Origin: Patiria pectinifera
Taxonomy: Eukaryota; Echinodermata; Asteroidea; Valvatida; Asterinidae
DNA length: 64,000 nucleotides
Direction: 5' to 3'
Assembly (NCBI GenBank): GCA_029964075.1
Contig: CM057149.1
Coordinates: forward strand, 1,746,465-1,810,464
Shown here: positions 1-10,275 of the stretch, one piece after another
Numbering within the stretch: the first letter of the stretch is position 1
Layout of the letters: the number at the start of each line of letters is the position of its first letter
Notes under the pieces: model-generated
The model's database searches: none
What the model saw: only the letters and a program-made list of their open reading frames with translations
Told to the model about the DNA's origin: nothing
Position numbers and translations under genes: made by a program

Positions 1-112
1 AATAATAATATTGGGCCACGGCATGTATAGATGTCTGTAGATTTTCCTATTGTTCTATGAAATTTGCATTTTTTTTAAAGCGGAAACGGAACCCCAAGGC
101 TGTGCGTGGTTG

Positions 113-375
113 GACTCGCAGAAACGCCAACATAGAGGGCGGCCAGGCAATCCTTAACGTGTAAGCGCACACGACGGCAATCCATGATAAAAAAAACCCG
201 CAGTTGCCAGTTACGAAAAATCGACGAAACGGATCGCCCGATCCCCCCGACCGGACGCGAAAATTAGGACGACCCGAAGTCTCCGAACCCGCAAACGACA
301 CCCTCCACATTTTTCAACGGACATGGAGTGGAGCGAATTTGGCATCGAGAGAGCCGGAGGTCTCGGATCCTTTTA
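113..375 (+). repeat. Dispersed repeat, copy 1
   Basis: This stretch is clearly similar, in the same orientation, to 54211-54440. Shared landmarks are GACTCGCAGAAA near the start, the GAAAATCGACAAA-type block in the middle, CACATTTTTC, and GGTCTCGGATCCTTT at the end. The similarity does not extend to the left of about 113. No reading frame is conserved between the copies, so it is a non-coding interspersed repeat of unknown class. Confidence 0.7.
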
Positions 376-830
376 GTACTAGTGCGCAAACATTTCTTGG
401 AGGCCGAGTAAAACTTCCTCATGATAGATTAAAAGATCCTAGGCTGTCTGTCTGTCTGTCCGCCTGAAGTCTGTGTCTCATGTTTGCGTGTGTGTACAAC
501 TGTACACCTGTGAGTTTACTGCAGGAGCGCAGCGCTGAACATGCGTTATACCATCACAAGGCCATTGGCTGGCCCTGGGGAAGAGGGTGTCTCTACCACG
601 CTGCGTGCATGACGATATATAATTATGATGATCTTCGCGTAGAGCCGAAGTCACAAAACATTAGCCCCAACACAAAACATGTTTCCGTATTCTTGTCCCG
701 AACTTAAAACAGCCTAAAAATATTTTTTTAGAACAATTTAGCGTTAGGCATGAGTTACGATTGGGTGCGTGTGAGCGTGTAAATTGAGTCTGAGGCGTGT
801 GACACGCTGGATGCGTAGAATTGGTAGGTC
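376..830. other. Unassigned sequence
   Basis: I see no gene or repeat partner here. There is a short CTGT run at about 443-460 and otherwise unremarkable sequence up to the Mutator-like element that begins at 840. Confidence 0.4.
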
Positions 831-839
831 AGACAGAGT

Positions 840-1855
840 TTCGCTCGTACCCCCCACCTTTTAAACAGGACGCTGGGATACGCTGATGAATTTACGCTCT
901 GATTGGATAGATTTCGCGTGACCTGTGACCTGCAAGTCAACACGGCCACGATTCGGCAAGGTTTGAAACGCCACTCTTATATTCCCATTCATAAATGCTT
1001 GATTTCGTTGGAAAGCATAAGGGACCGTGACCATTCAGCCCTGGTATGAAAAGGGCCCCCCCGGTACCCCGTCCGGTCCAAAGCCAGTCCGGTCTTCAGC
1101 CCAGTCTCGTCCGGTACATGGTCCTGTCTGACCAGAAGTTTTGAAGTCAGTCAGGCGCATCAATTTATTGCCCTTCAGAGAACGTCCAGAGCAGAACAAT
1201 AGCAGACTTACCGGATTAAAGATAAAATCCTTCCATTATGCCTTGGTAATTTACGGTCCCATTGTGCGCGAAACCGCATGGCAGGGGTTTTGATCTGTGC
1301 CGACGAAAGTGTTCTATTGTTTCGCGCTAAGAGATGAAAACCACAGGTGGGTCTCTTCTAGGATATATTACATGTGTCAATACTTGCAAACAATAAACCC
1401 CAGGATAGAGGAGTTCCTGATTAGCAACAGGACCAGCTCCTGGGCCGGTAGCTGGGACGGTACAAGAGGACTTTTTGGGAGGGGACGAGCTAACCGGGGG
1501 GCCCTTTTCATACCGGGGCTGAATGGTCACGGGCCCTAACATTGAATGTAGGGAAATCTGTAAAACGCATCTGTTTTGTAAATTTTCAATTCTCGTCACT
1601 TGCTCAGTGGGTCAGATTGCATATAATGCGACGCTCAAAATTTATCCACACGGTCCGCAATGAAACAGAAATCACATCCGGTATAGAATATGCGCATTTC
1701 CATGGGAAAGTTTTCGGATAGCATTTGCGCGCATTGGCTAACTGCGCTCTGAAACAGCTGTAGCCAGATGCTTTATGCATAGATCATAGGCCACTTCCTT
1801 CACAAGATTCTGTGAAGCTCATCAGCGTATCCCAGCGCCCTGTTTGCAGGGCTGT
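840..1855 (-). mobile_element. Mutator-like MITE, copy C, interrupted
   Basis: Reverse-orientation copy of the element seen intact at 8852-9411 and 9446-9976. It opens with TTCGCTCGTACCCCCC and shares the internal blocks CCAATCAGAGCG, GGTCACAGGTCA, GCGACGCTCAAA, GTCCGCAATGAAA and CACATCCGGTAT with the intact copies in reverse complement. The right terminal repeat is damaged: after TGTTTGCAGGGC the expected GGGGGTACGAGCGAA is lost where the 62-bp tandem array begins. A 516-bp element (1021-1536) is inserted in it at a TAA site. Confidence 0.75.
1021..1536. mobile_element. PIF/Harbinger-like MITE inside the Mutator-like MITE
   Basis: Flanked by direct TAA copies at 1018-1020 and 1537-1539. The ends are inverted: GGGACCGTGACCATTCAG on the left and CTGAATGGTCACGGGCCC on the right, continuing into GCCCTGGTATGAAAAGGG and its complement. 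A 3-bp TWA target duplication with termini starting GGG/GGC is typical of PIF/Harbinger. The intact copy at 8852-9411 shows the empty site: in reverse complement it reads AAGCATAATATGTAGG where this copy reads AAGCATAA, the insert, then TAACATTGAATGTAGG. No transposase frame is present. Confidence 0.8.
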
Positions 1856-1856
1856 A

Positions 1857-2450
1857 CGCTACGGAAGCTTGAATTGCCTTCCGCGATACCGCGTTAACGC
1901 GATAATTTATAGCAGAAATCCAGAAATCAGAGATAAATCCTTCCGCGATACCGCGTTACTGTGATAATTTATCACAGAAATCCGGAATTCAAAGATAATT
2001 CCTTCCGCGATACCGCGTTACTGCGATAATTTATCACAGAAATCCGGAATTCAGAGATAATTCCTTCCGCGATACCGCGTTACTGTGATAATTTATCACA
2101 GACATCCAGAAATCAGAGATACCTATTCCTCGATACCGCGTTACTGTGATAATTTATCACAGAAATCCGGAAATCAGAGATAATTCCTTCCGCGATAACG
2201 CGTTACTGCGATAATTTATCACAGAAATCCGGAAATCAGAGATAATTCCTTCCGCGATACCGCGTTACTGTGATAATTTATCACAGAAATCCAGAAATCA
2301 GAGATACCTATTCCTTGATACCGCGTTACTGTGATAATTTATCACGTATACGGAAGCTTTAAATTCATATGTCTCTCCTCTCTACAATCGATGAGTGCGC
2401 GGTGTCACGTGATAAATTATCACGGTAACGCGGTATCGAGAAAAAGGTAT
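1857..2450. repeat. Foldback element with 62-bp tandem-repeat arm, copy 1
   Basis: About eight units with a 62-bp period start at 1877, 1939, 2001, 2063, 2124, 2186, 2248 and about 2310. Each holds CCGCGATACCGCGTTAC followed by the dyad GTGATAATTTATCAC. An inverted partial unit at 2407-2445 (GATAAATTATCACGGTAACG) gives the other arm. It abuts the broken end of the Mutator-like MITE on the left and a truncated LINE on the right. A second copy with both arms lies at 11343-11972. Confidence 0.75.
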
Positions 2451-2866
2451 CTCAGAGAACTACTGTTTTGTTGAGGCTAATCTTCATGCCAAACTCCGAG
2501 CACGCTTTGGCAAAAGAATTGCAGAGGTCTTGAAGTTCAGCTTCGGAGTGTGCAACAAAGGCAGCGTCGTCTGCGTACAAGAGCTCTCTGATGAGAACCT
2601 TTCTGATCTTTGCTCTTGCACGGAGGCGTGAGAGGTTAAAAAAAACCTTCCCAGAGCTGCGGGTGTGGGGTAGTACTCCCGAGGGGTCAGGAAATGCACG
2701 GTGAAGTAATGCAGAGAAGTAGATTCCAAACAGGGTGGGAGCAAGCACACAGCCCTGTTTGACGCCCCGGTGAATGTCAAACTTCCTGGATTTGGAGCCT
2801 TTGTGTTGGACTGTAGCTTTCATGTCCACATAAAATCCCATCAAAATGGCTAGTAGGGTGTCTGGT
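2451..2866 (-). pseudogene. LINE reverse transcriptase fragment (fingers/palm)
   Basis: The minus strand encodes a non-LTR reverse transcriptase piece with GVKQGCVLAPTLFGIYF (motif B region), ELLYADDAAFVAH (the YADD active site) and NKTVVL at the end. It is cut off by the foldback array on its 3' side. Its 5' continuation is interrupted by the foldback element at 2866-3741 and resumes at 3742-3814 and then at 8589-8842. Together these give the RT order: LKDANIITLYKNKG, NNYRGISLLSL, SQCGFRSSRSTAD, AIFSLRQLQEK, then this piece. It is a dead relic. Confidence 0.85.
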
Positions 2867-3741
2867 ATGGAACGCCAAAGAGGCGTTTAATGTGATCATC
2901 GAATCGGTGATACACTTGTGCAATCGGTGATGCATATTCACGATCGGTGATAGACTTTCGCGATCGGTGATGGACTTTTACTGGTGATGCATATTCACGA
3001 TCGGTTATGGACTTTCGCGATCGGTGATGGACTTTTACTGGTGATGCATATTCACGATCGGTGATGGACTTTTAGCAATCGGTGATGGACTTTTACTGGT
3101 GATGCATATTCACGATCGGTGATGGCCTTTCGCGATCGGTGATGATCACATTAAATGCCTCTTTGGCGTTCCATATGTTTATGCCCCATCCACAGAGGAG
3201 TGTTTTTATTCCGGATACCATCGATTGGGCATTTACCGGTTGCAATATGGGCAGCACCAAAGCCCAAAGCCACAGCGGCATACACTATAAAAAACAAACA
3301 TTTTACGCACATTATTAAAAAAAAAAATGCAGTTCACATATGAGAAAACACTTTCAAACACAAAAACACCGTAAACAAATATCACCATCAGGGGCAACAC
3401 GAGAGACCCTAAGCCACAGCGGTATGCATTGCACGTTTAATAACTGATGCACTTTGGCGATCGGTGATGGATTTGCAATCGGTGATGGGTCGTTGAGCAT
3501 CGGTCGCAAAAGTCCATCACCGATTGCAAAAGTCCATCACCGATTGCAAAACTCCATCACCGATCGCGAAGTCCTTCACCGATCACGAAAGTCCATCACT
3601 GCTCGTGAATATGCATCACCAGTAAAAGTTGATCACTCACCGGTCGCAGAAGTCCATCACCGATCGTGAATATGCATCACCGATTGCAAAGTGCATCACC
3701 GATTCGATGATCACATTAAATGCCTCTTTGGCGTTCCATAA
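2866..3741. mobile_element. Foldback element with CGATCGGTGATG tandem arms
   Basis: The ends are inverted: TATGGAACGCCAAAGAGGC at the left and GCCTCTTTGGCGTTCCATA at the right, each followed inward by TTAATGTGATCA and the CGAATCGGTGAT start of the array. A third copy of the end, in the right-hand orientation, lies at about 3148-3173, so 2866-3173 could be a short element by itself. The arms are irregular tandem repeats of ATCGGTGATGGACTTT and GGTGATGCATATTCAC. The centre (3174-3440) is non-coding. It interrupts the minus-strand LINE, with some LINE sequence lost at the site. Confidence 0.75.
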
Positions 3742-3816
3742 CAAACACAGCAAAAGTGGGCGCTGCTGCTCTGCACATTTTCTCCTGGAGCTGACGCAGA
3801 GAAAATATCGCATCAG
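3742..3816 (-). pseudogene. LINE RT fragment (middle piece)
   Basis: The minus strand reads DAIFSLRQLQEKMCRAAAP followed by TFAVFV. This is the helix after the SRSTAD motif and the start of the palm segment before the DLTKAFD motif of LINE reverse transcriptases. It continues directly from the fragment at 8589-8842 across the 4.8-kb insertion and is cut off by the foldback element at 3741. Confidence 0.8.
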
Positions 3817-3854
3817 TACGGAGCCCCTAAAGGGACAGGCATGATGAAGTTTTT

Positions 3855-4048
3855 TTTAATTTCGTTCTCTCGAAATATTATTTCGTTCCCTCGAAATATT
3901 ATTTCGTTCCCTCAAAATATTATTTCATTCCCTCGAAATATTACTTCGTTACCTCGAAATCATTTCGTTCCCACGAAATGTTGTTTCGTTCCCTCGAAAT
4001 AATTATTTCGTTCCCTCGAAATATTATTTCGTTCCCTCGAAATAATTA
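3855..4048. repeat. TTTCGTTCCCTCGAAATATTA tandem array (left arm)
   Basis: About ten imperfect units of roughly 20 bp, each with the short dyad TTTCG...CGAAA around CCCTC. This is the inverted counterpart of the arrays at 7087-7452 and 8456-8545. Confidence 0.85.
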
Positions 4049-5007
4049 TACGGGAGCCCGGAGTGACCATCCGCATTTCAGGCGGTCTAAATTCATAACT
4101 TTTGGCAAGTATCAACGCTTTAAAGGATCAACTGTACCGTAGCCCATATTTACTGAATCACCTAACTATAAATCCTTATTATGCATGATGTATTGTCTTG
4201 CTTTGTACTTGTTCATAATCTTTATTTTATGTGTACTGCATGCCAGCAACAATTTGATTCGTCTTTTGATCATTAACCTTAGTTTCTCAATTAACGACTA
4301 TGACAGTGATTTAAATAAACCATTTCACGTATCCAATCCTTCTCTTTACCATTTCATTGAACAGATCCCTCACTCAGGAAATCAACCAGAGCTTTGTTGA
4401 AGTTTTTCATATTTATATAAGGCGTTTGCAAACAAACCTTTGCAAAAACGTAATATTTTCTTGAAATCCTGAACTCGTAAATTTTCAATTATTGCACTCT
4501 CTGAAACGTGATTAAAATCTGATCCTCATATTTACTATATTTTGCCGCTGGTGAAATCGCCTATTGCTCAACTGAGTTTCAACGAGTCTTTTATTAACAT
4601 CGGCACAACTCTCGCTAGTAATACAGGCCACAAAATCGTCTGTTAATTTTAAAGATTTCTTAACAGATCCTAACGCAACTTCTTTATTTCTTACAGCGAC
4701 GAAGTGAATATGAAATAATTGACATTGTTAATAATTTGTTGATATTGTGAAAATAAATAAATAAACCTTGAACCTTGAACCCTGAAACCCTTAATATGCT
4801 TTTGAATAATGGTTAAACTCACTTCTTTTGCACTATTTAGGGTCATGAAAAAGTAGCATTTGGAAGATTGCATATGATAAATAGCTGCTCGCAAAGGTCA
4901 CCAGAGGTCAGATATGAAATGCCTTCATGTCTGAAAAGTTTTGTTATGGCATGTATAGTTTCATGCTTTAGACGTTTCTTTTTAAAAAGGCATATTTTAT
5001 AACTATA

Positions 5008-6390
5008 AGTTTCCCGGACAATTTTGGAAAATGTGAACATGAATTCGTAACAGAAGCATTCGTTTTCGTGCGAAATAGAATGAACATAAAACATTCCCTG
5101 TTTCTAATAAACAAATGATGATTCTGTTTCCATGAAGGTGCATTCAGTCGTAAAAAAATCAGCGTATGATTTCCCGAATGTGCACAGATTTTAGTATATT
5201 GACATGTAAATTTTAGCGCGAAATAGAAGGCACATCCGCATCCCTGTATTCCTTTTTTATCTATCATCACTCTATTTCGCTAATGGGCAGCCGATTTCCC
5301 GCGCAGTGTTATAGGCTTATGACTGGTCAAGCATTGTAATTCATTTATGTGTCCACAAAAGTAACATATGAGGAATGTTTGATTAAATGATTGGATGTTT
5401 GAATATTCAGGATAATTGAACTAAACCAAGTCGTGGTGTAGCCTTTTGAAACATAAGGTACCAACTATTGTAATAAATCCTATATACAGGGGTATGAGTG
5501 ACCACTGATAAAAATAGCTTGAAACAGCTGAAAATGACGTAAAAAGGCTGAACTTCGGAAATCTCCTATACTTTTGTACACAACAAGTGAGGGGAAAAAG
5601 CTGAAATCAGCTTTAAAGCTGAGATTTCACACCCCTGTATATAAAAACCTATGCTGAAGACAATCGTTCCTTTTTTGTTGAGCATATGCCACAATCGCAT
5701 CATATAACCAAGCAATCGAACCGATAAAATGAGAAAGAACTTTAAGAAATACACAATGACATTAAAATACAGTTAAGACAACGAACCAACAATGAAAAGT
5801 CTCCAGATCCCATGTTACATGACACGTCATGGTTCCCTTTACCGTCCCAATAATATGCCTACAAGTTTATTTTGATTGATTTTATTTTGGTAAGATTTAT
5901 ATCAGTTTAACTTTTATTTGCCATCATTTCAAATAGGCCTTTGTGTAAGAACAAACACATTAATGATCAATTAGGCCTTTAATACATTGATTAATTAATT
6001 AAATTTACCAAAGCTGTATCATGATTTGTATAGGCCTGTTTACGTTATTTAAACTGAATGCAAAAATGCGAATTTGAATAAGGCTATATAACAAATGAAA
6101 AAAGAATGTTCAATTCAGCCTGTGCCACAATAAAAAAAAATCGATTTCTGCGTATTGGATTGCACATTCGTCATAATCAGCATCGCACCCGTGAAACCAA
6201 AGTCTAATCACGTATTTGTAATTCTTTAATTGAAACGTTATGCACATTGATTTATTTGAATGATTCAAAATGAAATTGAATGCTAGTTATTGCGAAAATA
6301 AATCCAGGATATACCTCGTTCTCATAATCAGCGCCAAATTGAATTTATGTTTACAAATTGAAATGTACATTTATTAAGTATTGTCATTTT
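5008..6390 (+). repeat. Diverged copy 1 of a 1-kb module, with insertion
   Basis: Co-linear with 7453-8453. Matching landmarks are TTTCCCGGACAATTT, GTAAAAAAATCAGCGTATGATT, CATGACACGT, TGATCAAT, and AATGCTAGTTATTGCGAAAAT. About 370 bp between roughly 5416 and 5790 have no counterpart in copy 2 and look like an insertion. Non-coding. Confidence 0.75.
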
Positions 6391-6496
6391 TCAAAACCTA
6401 TACCACTCTTTTAATTAACTGGTTTACCTTTTATGTGGTTTTGATATTTTGTAAAGCGTTTTGAGATTTTATGTAAAACGCTATAATTATTATTAA

Positions 6497-6498
6497 TA

Positions 6499-6555
<57 letters not shown>
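6497..6555. repeat. (TTA)n microsatellite
   Basis: About 19 uninterrupted TTA/ATT triplets, which read as a poly-Asn frame on the minus strand but have no coding context. Confidence 0.95.
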
Positions 6556-6556
<1 letters not shown>

Positions 6557-7086
6557 CATGTAAAGGTCATAAGGAGACACGTTATCGTAATTTCTTCGCA
6601 CGATGGGCACGGGAGACATCGGTCATTAAGGAGACATGTCTCCCTAATGTCACAGCCCCCCCCCCCTTTAGAGGCAAAATTTTATCGTCGCAGTTAGATT
6701 ATATTTGTTGCTTGTGGTCTAATTGGTGAACACACCGAAATTCGTGGGGAAAGGACAAGGGAATATTGGGTGAGGGCACATTGAAGTTTGAAAAAGTTTG
6801 CTCAAGTCAATGGGAATGTCTCCCAAATGACCCATTTCCCGTATGCACAATTCTGTTCCTATGCCGCTCCACTAGTAGCGAAACGTCTGTTTGTCCGATG
6901 CAAAACGGTTTTCAATCCGTTGATGTTCAATTATGAAATCAGTATTCATCATTTGGTAAGTTTGGAAATCCTTATTTACAATCATTATATTAGTTCATTT
7001 TAAATGTCAAAACAAGACGTTCACAACGGACAAACAAACCTTTTGCTACGCGCCTGAAATGCGGATGGTCACTTTGAGCTTCCGTA

Positions 7087-7452
7087 TGATTATTTCGAGG
7101 GAAAGAAATAGTTATTTCGAGGGATCGAAATAATTATTTCGAGGGAACGAAATATTAATTTCGAGGGAACGAAATAAACTATTTCGAGGGAACGAAATAA
7201 ACTATTTCGAGGGAACGAAACAATATTTCGAGGAAACGAAATAATTATTTCGAGGGAACGAAATAATATTTCGAGGGAACGAAATGATTTTCGAGGGAAC
7301 GAAATGTTATTTCGAGGGAACGAAATATTATTTCGAGGGAACGAAATATATTTCGAGGGAACGAAATAATATTTCGAGGGAACGAAATAATATTTCGATG
7401 GAACGAAATGATTTCGAGGTAACGAAATAATATTTCGAGGTAACGAAATAAT
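7087..7452. repeat. TTTCGAGGGAACGAAATAAT tandem array (central)
   Basis: About 18 units of 18-22 bp with variable AT spacers. It reads ISFPRN-like on the minus strand, but this is only the repeat translated. Same family as 3855-4048 and 8456-8545. Confidence 0.9.
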
Positions 7453-8453
7453 ATAGGTTTTCCCGGACAATTTCGGAAAATGTGTACACGAATTTGTAAA
7501 AGAAGTATTCGTTTTCGTGCGAAATAGAATGAACGTTCCAAATCTCTGTTTCTATTTAACAAATGATAATTCTTTTTCCGTGAAAGTGCATTCAGTCGTA
7601 AAAAATCAGCGTATGATTTCCCGAATGTGCGCTGCATTTAGTGCATTGACATTTCATTTTAGCGCGAAATCGAAGGCACATCCGCAATCCTGTTTTCCTT
7701 TTAATTTATCATCAATCTTTTTCGCTAAATGTGCAGCCGATTTCCCTCGCAGTGTTATTTAACGTATGCCTGGTCAAGCATTGGAATTCATTTATGTGTT
7801 AAAGTAACAGTTGAGGAATGGTTGATTGAATGATTGAATTTTTGAATATTCAAAAAGTCCCCGTGCAGATCCCATGTAACATGACACGTGATGTGTCCCT
7901 TTACCGTCTCAATAATATGGCTACAAGATTATTTTGAGTGATTTCATATTGGTCATATCATATATCATTTTCACACTTCATTTGCCTACATTTCACATAG
8001 GCCTTTGTGTATATAAGAACAAACACATTAATGATCAATAAGGCATACATTGATTAATTAATGAATAATTAATTAATGAATCAAAGTTGTATCATGATTT
8101 GTATAGGCCTGTAAAATTTATTTAAACTGAATCAGGCAAATGCGAATTTAAATTGTAACAAATGAAAAAGAATGTTCAATTCAGCCTGTGTCACAATAGA
8201 CAATCGATTTTCTGCGAATTGGATTGCACATTCGTAATAATCGGCAACGCATACGTCAAACCGAAAGCCTAATCACGTATTTGTAATCCCTTAAATGAAA
8301 CGTTATGCACATTCATTCATTTGATTGATGCAAAATGAAATCGAATGCTAGTTATTGCGAAAATGAAACCAGGATGTACGTCGTTCTCAAACTCGGCGCC
8401 AAATTGAATTTATGTTTTACAAATTCAAACGCACATTTTCCGAAATTGTCCGG
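7453..8453 (+). mobile_element. 1-kb TIR module, copy 2
   Basis: Ends are inverted: TAGGTTTTCCCGGACAATTT at the left and AAATTGTCCGGGAAAACCTA at the right, each adjoining a TTTCGAGGGAACGAAA array. It is co-linear with 5008-6390. No coding frame. Confidence 0.7.
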
Positions 8454-8455
8454 GA

Positions 8456-8545
8456 AAACCTATATTTCGAGGGAACGAAATAATATTTAGAGGGAACGAA
8501 ATAATATTTCGAGGGAACGAAATAATATTTCGAGGGAACGAAATA
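8456..8545. repeat. TTTCGAGGGAACGAAATAAT tandem array (right arm)
   Basis: Four or five units, in the inverted orientation relative to 3855-4048, next to the right terminal repeat of the 4.8-kb element. Confidence 0.85.
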
Positions 8546-8588
8546 AAAAAAAAATTCATCATGCCTGTCCCTTTAGGGGCTCCGTACA

Positions 8589-8842
8589 TCAGCGGTAGAG
8601 CGAGACGAACGAAAGCCACATTGGCTCTCAGGAAGGATCTTGTTGGCAATGACCTGCAGCCTGGGCAGTAGCACACAGCAGAAGACCTTGCCAGCTAAGC
8701 TCAGTAGAGATATACCCCTGTAATTATTGCAGTCTTGTCGATTGCCTTTGTTTTTGTACAGAGTGATTATATTGGCGTCTTTTAACTCCTGTGGGATGCA
8801 GAGAGTGTGCCAGCAATATACGAAATATACGAAAATACGCAA
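8589..8842 (-). pseudogene. LINE RT fragment (N-terminal piece)
   Basis: The minus strand encodes IPQELKDANIITLYKNKGNR, NNYRGISLLSLAGKV, LPRLQ and QCGFRSSRSTAD, which are RT motifs 0-2 of a non-LTR element. It is cut on its 5' side where the Mutator-like MITE copy A lies and on its 3' side by the 4.8-kb composite element. It is the first part of the same relic as 3742-3816 and 2451-2866. Confidence 0.85.
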
Positions 8843-8851
8843 TATACGAAA

Positions 8852-9411
8852 TTCGCTCGTCCCCCCGCCCTGCAAACAGGGCGCTGGGAAGGGCAGATGA
8901 CCTTCACATAATCTTGTGAAGGAAGTGGGGATGGCATTCTGGGTAATTTATCATGATCTGTGTATAAACCATCTGGCTGCAGCTGTTGAACGCGGTTAGC
9001 CAAAGCGCGCAAATACTATCCGAAAAGTTTGCCGTAGAAATGCATACGCACTACACCGGATGTGTTTCCTTTTTTTCATTGCGGACCATGTGGACAAACT
9101 TTGAGCGTCGAATGATATCCATTTCCACCCTTCGTGAATTCGAAACGGAGCCCGAGTAACTGACGGGAGTTGAAAGAGATTTTTACAGATTTTCCTACAT
9201 ATTATGCTTTTTTCAACCAAAAAATGGCGCCGCATTTATGAATGGGAATAAAAAAGTGATGAATGACTCGGTCTCAACTGCCGTTTCAAACCTTGCAGGG
9301 TCGTGGTCGTGATGACTTGCAGGTCACAGGTCACCCAAAATCTATCCAATCAGAGCGTTAATTCGTCAGCCCTTCCCAGCGTCCTTTTTGCAGGGCGGGG
9401 GTACGAGCGAA
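8852..9411 (+). mobile_element. Mutator-like MITE, copy A
   Basis: 560 bp with ends TTCGCTCGTCCCCCCGCCCT and the complementary AGGGCGGGGGTACGAGCGAA. It is bounded by a perfect 9-bp duplication TATACGAAA at 8843-8851 and 9412-9420. A 9-bp duplication and long inverted repeats are the Mutator superfamily hallmark. The inner part of the terminal repeat includes a self-complementary CCTGCAAACAGG-type block. The interior is non-coding and includes AAAATGGCGCCGC. Confidence 0.85.
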
Positions 9412-9445
9412 TATACGAAAGGAAAAGTAAATGTGGATGGGGTCC

Positions 9446-9976
9446 TTCGCTCGTCCCCCCCCCCCCCCCCGCCCTGCAAACAGGACGCTGGGATACTCTG
9501 TGATGAGCTTCAAAGAATCTTGTGAAGGAAGCTGCAGCTGTTCAAGACCGCAGTTACACAATGTGCGCAAATGCTATCCGAAAACAACTTCTTATAGAAA
9601 TGCACACATTCCATACCGGATGTGATTTCTGTTTCATTGCGGACCATGTGGACAAAATTTTGAGCGTCGCATAATGCAATCCGACCGTTCGTGATTCGAA
9701 ACGGAGCCTGAGCAAGTGACGGGAATTGTAAATTTACAACACAGATAAGTTTTACAGAATTTCCTACATTATTACGCTTTTCAACGAGAAAAAAACCATC
9801 TATATAAAACTGGAAAAAAGGGAGTAATGAATCAATCTTAAACGGCCGTTACAAACCTTGCAGAGTCATGACCTTGATGACGCGCAGGTCACAGGTCACG
9901 CAAAATCCAACCAATCAGAGCGTGAATTCATCAGAGTATCCCAGCGTCCTGTTTGCAGGGCGGGGGGTACGAGCGA
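9446..9976 (+). mobile_element. Mutator-like MITE, copy B
   Basis: 531 bp with the same termini as copy A and the same orientation, 34 bp downstream. It is bounded by a perfect 9-bp duplication ATGGGGTCC at 9437-9445 and 9977-9985. The left terminal C tract is expanded to about 16 C. It is co-linear with copy A over its whole length. The different target duplications show that A and B are separate insertions. Confidence 0.85.
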
Positions 9977-10057
9977 ATGGGGTCCCCAAAAAGCAACTGC
10001 TTGTCGAGTAGGGATCCCCATTAATATTAATTAAATAATTAATTAATTAAACAAATT

Positions 10058-10138
10058 GTATTAACACTAAATACACATACAATAAGACAGTAAACTATGT
10101 ATTAACACTAAATACACATACAATAAGACAGTAAACTA
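10058..10138. repeat. 41-bp tandem duplication
   Basis: Two almost identical units starting at 10058 and 10099, each beginning GTATTAACACTAAATACACA and ending near GACAGTAAACTA. Confidence 0.9.
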
Positions 10139-10275
10139 AGCCAGAAAGGGCAGTAAGTTTGGCAACCCTATGAGACATGTAAATAAATACATGTATACTA
10201 AAATAGTTTATAGTAGTTTGGAAGATTCCATATATCTTTTTATAGAAACATCTGGGGAGTTCCTCGGCTTGGGAG

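Larger units (their letters stand above)
4049..7086. mobile_element. Internal inverted-repeat element of the composite
   Basis: Bounded by TACGGGAGCCCGGAGTGACC with CATCCGCATTTCAGGCG at the left and CGCCTGAAATGCGGATGGTC with ACTTTGAGCTTCCGTA at the right, which are inverted with a few mismatches. It sits exactly between two of the TTTCGAGGGAACGAAA arrays. It contains AT-rich non-coding DNA, including the first copy of the 1-kb module. No protein is recognised. Confidence 0.6.
3817..8588. mobile_element. 4.8-kb composite foldback element with minisatellite arms
   Basis: Terminal inverted repeats TACGGAGCCCCTAAAGGGAC (left) and its complement (right, ending GGGGCTCCGTA) are followed inward by CAGGCATGATGAA and then by tandem TTTCGAGGGAACGAAATAAT units. 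The flanks show a direct CATCAG on both sides. Removing the element and one CATCAG restores the LINE frame SRSTAD-AIFSLRQ, which proves the insertion. Inside there are two diverged copies of a 1-kb module, an internal element at 4049-7086 and a TTA microsatellite. No transposase frame is visible, so it is non-autonomous. Confidence 0.8.

Noticed and set aside
1877-2345. 62-bp direct repeats as a CRISPR array
   Set aside because: The whole period is repeated, with no unique spacers, and the genome is animal-like.
3454-3844. Frames reading SITDRE/SPIAKVHH repeats
   Set aside because: Translation of the CGATCGGTGATG foldback arms, not a protein.
6431-6619. Poly-Asn frame
   Set aside because: Pure TTA microsatellite.
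7090-7637. Long minus-strand frames of ISFPRN/FRSLEI repeats
   Set aside because: They translate the TTTCGAGGGAACGAAA minisatellite in different frames; no start or family context.
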